Shown: positions 5,874 through 9,899 of the stretch, piece by piece | How positions within the stretch are numbered: position 1 is the stretch's first letter | How the letters are laid out: each line of letters opens with the position of its first letter | Assembly: GCA_903932805.1 (NCBI GenBank) | Contig: CAIZHO010000543.1 | Coordinates: 1 to 9,899, forward strand | DNA from: an uncultured Roseiflexaceae bacterium | Lineage (GTDB): Bacteria; Chloroflexota; Chloroflexia; Chloroflexales; Roseiflexaceae | Length of the DNA stretch: 9,899 nucleotides | Direction: 5' to 3' | Notes under the pieces: generated by a model | The model's input: only the letters and a program-made list of their open reading frames with translations | What the model was told of the DNA's origin: nothing | Databases searched by the model: none | Made by a program: the position numbers and the translations under genes

Positions 5874-6599
5874 TTAGTTCCAACTCCAAGGGGGGACGTT
5901 CCCGGTAGGGACGTTCCCCTTTGGTATGGTGCGCAACTCAGTCCGTAGCAGGCGTATCAACGTACGCATCCGTGCATTGGTGTTCATGGTGAGCAACATC
6001 TGTTTGATGGCAGGTGCGAGTTGGAACGCATGCGCGATTTGCCAACTCAGCGTGTCGTCGTCGTCTGACCAATTGATGCGCTGCCGATGAAGCTCACCGA
6101 CGGTCCGCATCACATCCATATAGCGCTCATAGACAAATGTGAACGCATGCCGGGCAGCGGTGTTGGCGCTACTGGGGAGCTCTGGCAGGGCGGTCCATTC
6201 TGCGATCAGATACGGCGAGCGCTGCACGATACCGGTAATGTGGATACGCGCCCCACCAATCCCTTGAATAAGTGCCCGGCCATCCTCTGCGATGAAATGC
6301 GATTCGATGCTCAAGAGGGTGCCGACATCGTGTGGCAGGCGTGATGGATACTCGTCACCGGTTGATGGGAACGCCATGATGCTGTCTTGCATGGTGTTTT
6401 GCAGATGTTGCGGGGCCGAATGATGCGCCGCGGGCTCGCACAAGACCACGGCAATGGGGACGTTTTGGACAATACACTGGGCAAACATCGTGCGGTAGCG
6501 TGGTTCGAAAATATGATACGTAAATGGTGCAGTGGGGAACTGCACCACAGACTGCAAGGGGAACAACGCAACCGTTGGTTTGGTTCGTTCACCCGTCAT
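5874..6599 (-). CDS. Free-standing LON substrate-binding domain protein
   Basis: A 241-residue protein related to the N-terminal domain of Lon protease, without the ATPase and protease parts. The signature is at the start: VALFPLQSVVQFPTAPFTYHI (residues 10-30), then FEPRYRTMFAQCI. This corresponds to the LFPLxxVVLFPGxxLPLHIFEPRYRxMV pattern. The strand IAVVLCEP and the later VGTLLSIESHFIAEDGRALIQGIGGARI also follow the domain. The C-terminal half (about 150-225) looks helical. In Lon this domain binds unfolded substrates; the role of the solo form is not well defined. Start: GGAG lies 8 nt before the ATG at 6599. It follows rlmI by 25 bp and probably shares its transcript. The last 15 codons are odd: a GNVP repeat (GNVPTGNVP) encoded by a near-palindromic DNA repeat. 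Confidence 0.85.
   Translation of the reverse strand: MTGERTKPTVALFPLQSVVQFPTAPFTYHIFEPRYRTMFAQCIVQNVPIAVVLCEPAAHHSAPQHLQNTMQDSIMAFPSTGDEYPSRLPHDVGTLLSIESHFIAEDGRALIQGIGGARIHITGIVQRSPYLIAEWTALPELPSSANTAARHAFTFVYERYMDVMRTVGELHRQRINWSDDDDTLSWQIAHAFQLAPAIKQMLLTMNTNARMRTLIRLLRTELRTIPKGNVPTGNVPPWSWN
5886..5924. repeat. Twin near-palindromes GGGACGTTCCC forming a long hairpin between convergent genes
   Basis: GGGGACGTTCCC (5892-5903) and GGGACGTTCCCC (5908-5919) are copies of one near-palindrome, 16 bp apart. Together with the flanking CCAAG (5886-5890) and TTTGG (5920-5924) they can fold into one long hairpin with a 4-nt loop GGTA and an internal mismatch. It lies inside the last codons of the LON-domain gene and just past the deacetylase stop. 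It could stop transcription coming from the left. No long T-run follows on either strand, so a role as terminator is only a suggestion. Confidence 0.5.
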
Positions 6600-6624
6600 A
6601 CGTCCTACTCCACCACTCGCAACA

Positions 6625-7809
6625 TTACCAGACGCGGCACACCAGCCCTTTGAGGTACTCCCCTTCGGGGAAGCTCAGCAAAACAGGATGGTCCGGCGCT
6701 TGGGTGTGCCGTTCGATTACTTGTACATCTCGCTGTGCGTCAACCGATGCGCCAAAGATGACTTTTTGGAACAAATCTGGCGAGACCAACCCCGAACACG
6801 AGTAGGTCGCTAATAAGCCACCCGGTCGCAGTAACTTCATCGCCAACAGGTTGATATCTTTGTAGCCGTGTGTGGCACGATCGACCTGGGCTTGACTGTG
6901 GGCAAACTTGGGTGGATCGAGAATAATCATGTCGAAGCGGCGTTCTTCGTCGCGGTACTTGCGCAAGAGCTTAAAGACGTCGGCTTCGACGATTTCGAGC
7001 GGGGTGGATCCTGCGCCGTTGAGCTTGATGTCGTTTTGGAGGGCGTCGAGGGCCATCGCACTGCCGTCGACCGCGGTGATCGAACGCGCGCCGCCGAGGG
7101 CGGCTGCCACACTAAAGCCGCCGGTGTAGCAGAAGCAGTCGAGCACGTCGGCACCGTTGGCGTAGGCTGCGACCGCAATGCGGTTGAGGGCTTGATCGAG
7201 GTAGCCGCCGGTTTTTTGGCCGTTGTCGAGGTCCAACGTCTCGCGCAGACCGGTGGGGTGGTTGATTATCATCGTCTCGGGCGGGGCTTCGCCCCAGAGG
7301 ACGCCATGGCTCGATGACAGCCCTTCGAGATTGCGCATCTCGGGATCGCTACGGTCGAAAATCCCTTTGGGCTGCATCAAATCGACAATCGCCTGGACGA
7401 TGTCGGCACGCCGTTCGTCGATGCCGCGCGTCAGTAATTGGACCGACACATAGTCGCCATAACGGTCGATGATGAGGCCAGGGATGAGATCTGATTCGCC
7501 GTGCACGATGCGCATCGCATTGGCGTCGTTGTAGGCGGGGTGTTTGAGGCGCATGCTGAGTGCATTGGCGATGCGACGGCGGAAGTACAAGCCGTCGATC
7601 GGCTCGTCGTACTTCCATGTCATGATGCGTGCACGGATCTGGGATTGCGGGCTCCACAGACCGCGGGCGAGCCACTCACCGTCGTGGCTGTAGATTTCGA
7701 CCTCATCGGCGTCGGCACTGGGACCACGGGCAATTGCCCCCGAAAAGATCCAGGGATGCCGGTTATGTACGGGCCGCTCGCGGCCGGGTTTGAGTTCGAT
7801 CGATGACAT
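6625..7809 (-). CDS. rlmI: 23S rRNA (cytosine-C5)-methyltransferase, RlmI family
   Basis: Transfers methyl from S-adenosylmethionine to C5 of a cytosine in 23S rRNA (C1962 for the E. coli enzyme). With the ATG at 7809 the protein has 394 residues, the usual family size. An N-terminal PUA domain (about 1-75) begins with the typical LKPGRERPVHNRHPWIFSGAI. A central RlmI-like domain follows, with GLIIDRYGDYVSVQLLTRG. The catalytic part carries GQKTGGYLDQ (197-206), SAM motif VLDCFCYTGGFS (222-233), motif IV LDPPKFA (297-303), and TYSCSG with Cys338 as the likely catalytic nucleophile. An upstream in-frame GTG at 7845 would add 12 residues, but it would leave almost no leader after the likely -10 box. 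The ATG at 7809 gives the family's normal beginning. It lies downstream of the phosphotransferase gene and 25 bp before the LON gene on the same strand. Confidence 0.93.
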   Translation of the reverse strand: MSSIELKPGRERPVHNRHPWIFSGAIARGPSADADEVEIYSHDGEWLARGLWSPQSQIRARIMTWKYDEPIDGLYFRRRIANALSMRLKHPAYNDANAMRIVHGESDLIPGLIIDRYGDYVSVQLLTRGIDERRADIVQAIVDLMQPKGIFDRSDPEMRNLEGLSSSHGVLWGEAPPETMIINHPTGLRETLDLDNGQKTGGYLDQALNRIAVAAYANGADVLDCFCYTGGFSVAAALGGARSITAVDGSAMALDALQNDIKLNGAGSTPLEIVEADVFKLLRKYRDEERRFDMIILDPPKFAHSQAQVDRATHGYKDINLLAMKLLRPGGLLATYSCSGLVSPDLFQKVIFGASVDAQRDVQVIERHTQAPDHPVLLSFPEGEYLKGLVCRVW

Positions 7810-7855
7810 CGGTTGTCTTTCGTTGCGAGACGCCGATGATTTCACCGGTGCCTGT

Positions 7856-7861
7856 ATTGTA
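7856..7861 (-). promoter_or_regulatory. Possible -10 box (TACAAT) for rlmI
   Basis: Read on the minus strand, 7861-7856 is TACAAT, one mismatch from consensus. Transcription would start near 7849, about 40 nt before the ATG at 7809. No good -35 is visible. If real, it lets rlmI and the LON gene be expressed apart from hemW. Confidence 0.35.
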
Positions 7862-7887
7862 CCCTAGCAACCGGCAATCACCACATC

Positions 7888-8796
7888 CTAGCGCATATGT
7901 GGCCGACACCAATCGGTGAACAGACTGAGCAGATTGTCGATGGTGGGCGTGACATCGCCGTCGCTGGGGATACGCTGTAACTCCGCCAGGAAGTAAATCA
8001 TATAGTCAAAAAACTGCCGGTATGCAGCGTACTGCAGACGCACTTCATCGGGCTGATAGCTGGTGATGATACTCTGGTAGCCGGTGACGAAATCAGGATA
8101 AAACTCAAATACCCAGAGATCACGCTCGGGCTCGGATAGCCCGATGTAGTCCCAATCGATCAGATGCAGATGGTGGGCATCGTTGGCCACCACATTGCCG
8201 CCGGCGTCGCCATGGGTATAGACCAACGGCTGGGCAGGCAGTGCACGCATCGCCTGCTCGAAGTGCCGCAGGCGGGCATGATAATGCCAGAACGTCTCAC
8301 GCCACGGCGCGAGCCGTTCGATGACCGCGGGGGACATCCCTGTGCCGTCAAACGCCTGCCTGCCGAGGGTGTCTAGCAGGCCGCGATGGGCGAAGTCGGC
8401 GATGCGCCGTGTCGGTACACGTGGATCGACCGGGACGCTATGGAGTCGAGCGATGAGTTGCCCGAACGCATACAGGTCGTACACCTCGGTCAATGGTGCT
8501 GTAATCACATGACTGACGGCGATGACCGCATCGCCCCAACGGGCCACTCCCGCGCCACTGCGGGTTGCAATCGGTGCGTTGATGCGGTCGCCCAATTGCT
8601 GTGACAGATAGGCATGGCTCGCGGCGCTGTGCACCAGGTGCGGCTTGAACAACGGCGCGTGGACGGCTTTCACAAAGACCGTCGTACCGTCAGTCAGGGT
8701 GGCGAAATGCGTCTGGGCCACCAGCCCACGTGGTGCATCGGTGAGTTGGACTACCGTGAAGGGGTATGCGTCGTTGAGGAACGTCAGCAGATCCAT
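7888..8796 (-). CDS. APH/choline-kinase-family phosphotransferase
   Basis: A 302-residue protein with the kinase-like fold of the aminoglycoside phosphotransferase family (PF01636-type). FVKAV holds Lys43, the likely ATP-binding lysine. YTHGDAGGNVV (193-203) is the catalytic loop, with Asp197 as the likely base and Asn201 for metal binding. LIDWDYIGLSEPERDLW (212-228) is the metal-binding DFG-like segment with its usual tail. The common form of the catalytic loop is HGDLHPGN, so the AGG spacer is unusual but keeps the key residues. The substrate cannot be told; the family includes antibiotic kinases, homoserine and choline kinases and small-molecule kinases. Nothing here argues for drug resistance, and the gene sits in a housekeeping operon. 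Start: a run of five Gs 5 nt before the ATG at 8796, overlapping the hemW stop. Only 9 bp separate it from hemW, so the two are probably co-translated. Confidence 0.82.
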   Translation of the reverse strand: MDLLTFLNDAYPFTVVQLTDAPRGLVAQTHFATLTDGTTVFVKAVHAPLFKPHLVHSAASHAYLSQQLGDRINAPIATRSGAGVARWGDAVIAVSHVITAPLTEVYDLYAFGQLIARLHSVPVDPRVPTRRIADFAHRGLLDTLGRQAFDGTGMSPAVIERLAPWRETFWHYHARLRHFEQAMRALPAQPLVYTHGDAGGNVVANDAHHLHLIDWDYIGLSEPERDLWVFEFYPDFVTGYQSIITSYQPDEVRLQYAAYRQFFDYMIYFLAELQRIPSDGDVTPTIDNLLSLFTDWCRPHMR

Positions 8797-8805
8797 TCAA
8801 GCCCC

Positions 8806-9899
8806 CTACAAAAATCGTTGGAAGACTTGATTGCCGTACATCCGGCCGCGCGCGGTCAGCCGCATACCGACATCGTCGGCATCCAAAAGGCCTTCGGCGA
8901 CACTCGCTGCGATCACGTCGCCGTGTGTCTGGCGGATGTCGAAGCCGGTGCGGTCGAGAATGTGCGCATAGCTGATGCCCATGTTGAGGCGCAACCCCAT
9001 CATCATCGTTTCGCCCAAGACATCTGTCGGCGCCAAAGCAGTCGACTCACGCAGAGGCGAATTGAGCATGCCGGCGCGGTTAATGTAGTCTTCGACAGCG
9101 AGCACATCGACGAAGCGCTGGCCGTCGATATGGCCGTGCGCCCCGGCACCCGCTGCATGATAGGCGGCGTTGAGCCAATAGGCGACATTGTGGAGCCCTG
9201 CGTGCCGCGGCAGACCGCCGGGGCCGTCGAGGGGACCACGGGCCCAGTTCGAGATTTCGTATTGGTGGTAGCCAGCCGCACCCAAGAATTCCATCGTGTG
9301 TTCGTACATCGCCCCGGTCACATCGTCGTCAGGCACACTCAGTCGCCCGCCTTGGACCTGTGCATAGAGCGGTGTCGATTCTTCGAGGATGAGCGAGTAG
9401 ATGGCGAAGTGGTCGACGTCCCACGTAGCCGCTTGGGCAAGTGTATCGTGCCAATCGGCGAGGGTTTGACCAGGCAGCCCAAAAATGAAGTCGAGATTGA
9501 CCGAGTCGAAGCCGCCCGCCCGCGCGTCTTCGTAGCTGGCCCGTGCCTCGGCGGCGGTATGGATGCGGCCGAGCATACGCAGCAGGGGATCGTGCAGGCT
9601 CTGCACGCCCATGCTGATGCGATTGACCCCCATCGCACGAAGCTGACGCAGGTAGTCTTTGCCCAATACCGTGCCCGGATTGCATTCGACGGTGATTTCG
9701 GCGCCGGTAAACGGCACGACGTCACTGGCAGCCCGCAAAATCTGCTCCATTTGTGCGAGCGGCAACATACTCGGTGTGCCGCCGCCGAGGAAGATGGTCG
9801 GTGGCAAGTCAGCCCGCAACAATGGGTGCGCGCCGTGTGGCGCAATCAGGGGCATGCGCTCAGGTGGCAACGCGCTGAGTTCGTTGACCAGAGCGGCGC
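8806..9899 (-). CDS. hemW: Radical SAM heme chaperone / coproporphyrinogen oxidase-like protein, partial (N-terminus beyond right edge)
   Basis: About 363 residues are visible. The start and the radical SAM CxxxCxxC cluster motif lie beyond the window; the frame is open to the last base. Visible landmarks are TIFLGGGTPSML, the GGGTP loop that helps bind SAM; ITVECNPGTV; VNRISMGVQSLHDPLLRMLGR; VNLDFIFGLPGQTLADW; FAIYSLILEESTPL; YEISNWAR; HNVAYW; and the GAGAHG segment typical of HemW. The C-terminal LTARGRMYGNQVFQRFL is the usual end (LTxxGxxxxNxVxxxFL). HemW proteins bind and deliver heme; the related HemN oxidises coproporphyrinogen III. The HNxxYW motif and the C-terminal winged-helix-like part favour HemW, but the missing cysteines prevent a full check. 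There is an extra stretch, GPLDGPGGLPRHAG, between NWAR and HNVAYW. It is the first visible gene of the leftward operon. Confidence 0.9.
   Translation of the reverse strand, partial: AALVNELSALPPERMPLIAPHGAHPLLRADLPPTIFLGGGTPSMLPLAQMEQILRAASDVVPFTGAEITVECNPGTVLGKDYLRQLRAMGVNRISMGVQSLHDPLLRMLGRIHTAAEARASYEDARAGGFDSVNLDFIFGLPGQTLADWHDTLAQAATWDVDHFAIYSLILEESTPLYAQVQGGRLSVPDDDVTGAMYEHTMEFLGAAGYHQYEISNWARGPLDGPGGLPRHAGLHNVAYWLNAAYHAAGAGAHGHIDGQRFVDVLAVEDYINRAGMLNSPLRESTALAPTDVLGETMMMGLRLNMGISYAHILDRTGFDIRQTHGDVIAASVAEGLLDADDVGMRLTARGRMYGNQVFQRFL

Noticed and set aside
6658..6671. CTCCCC-TTC-GGGG hairpin near the end of rlmI, looking like a terminator
   Set aside because: It lies inside conserved codons for FPEGEYLKG, has no T-run, and is upstream of the rlmI stop.
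7843..7850. CACCGGTG palindrome and in-frame GTG at 7845 as the rlmI start
   Set aside because: The likely -10 box ends only a few bases upstream, and the ATG at 7809 gives the family's normal N-terminus. The palindrome is short enough to be chance.
7888..8796. Reading the phosphotransferase gene as an antibiotic resistance gene
   Set aside because: Only the broad kinase fold is visible, there are no mobile-element signs, and it is coupled to housekeeping genes.

Overview
The window is an ordinary-looking stretch of a moderately GC-rich bacterial chromosome (about 57-60% GC by eye). I see no insertion sequences, CRISPR arrays, tRNA or rRNA genes. The gene set fits a Chloroflexota (Chloroflexia-like) genome: a short homoserine dehydrogenase without an ACT domain, a free-standing LON domain protein, a DUF3524/GTDC1-type glycosyltransferase, and dnaN away from dnaA. 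The taxon is an inference from gene content, not something shown directly.

Left part (1-1631). A dihydroorotate-dehydrogenase-like gene runs off the left edge on the minus strand. It is divergent from homoserine dehydrogenase (hom), with only 31 bp between the starts. Antisense to the last 98 bp of hom is the tail of a small two-helix membrane protein gene on the minus strand, which has its own Shine-Dalgarno sequence and a perfect TATAAT.

Middle part (1632-5864, plus strand). A P-loop ATPase with a single C-terminal membrane anchor is followed, stop codon touching start codon, by a homolog of tRNA-queuosine mannosyltransferase (QTMAN/GTDC1). A 246-bp intergenic region follows. It can fold into nested helices ending in seven Ts, and then holds an extended -10 promoter for dnaN (beta sliding clamp). 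dnaN ends in a textbook terminator, followed by a PIG-L/LmbE-type zinc deacetylase.

Right part (5874-9899, minus strand). Four genes point left and form a probable operon in the order hemW (partial, runs off the right edge), an APH/choline-kinase-family phosphotransferase, rlmI (rRNA cytosine-C5 methyltransferase) and a LON-domain protein. rlmI may also have its own promoter. The LON gene ends 9 bp from the convergent deacetylase gene, and its 3' end carries two near-palindromes that can form a long hairpin.

Most genes are housekeeping: replication, rRNA and tRNA modification, heme handling and amino-acid synthesis. The least explained items are the tail-anchored ATPase with its divergent membrane partner, the bacterial QTMAN homolog, the structured segment before dnaN, and the dehydrogenase homolog that has lost expected active-site residues.
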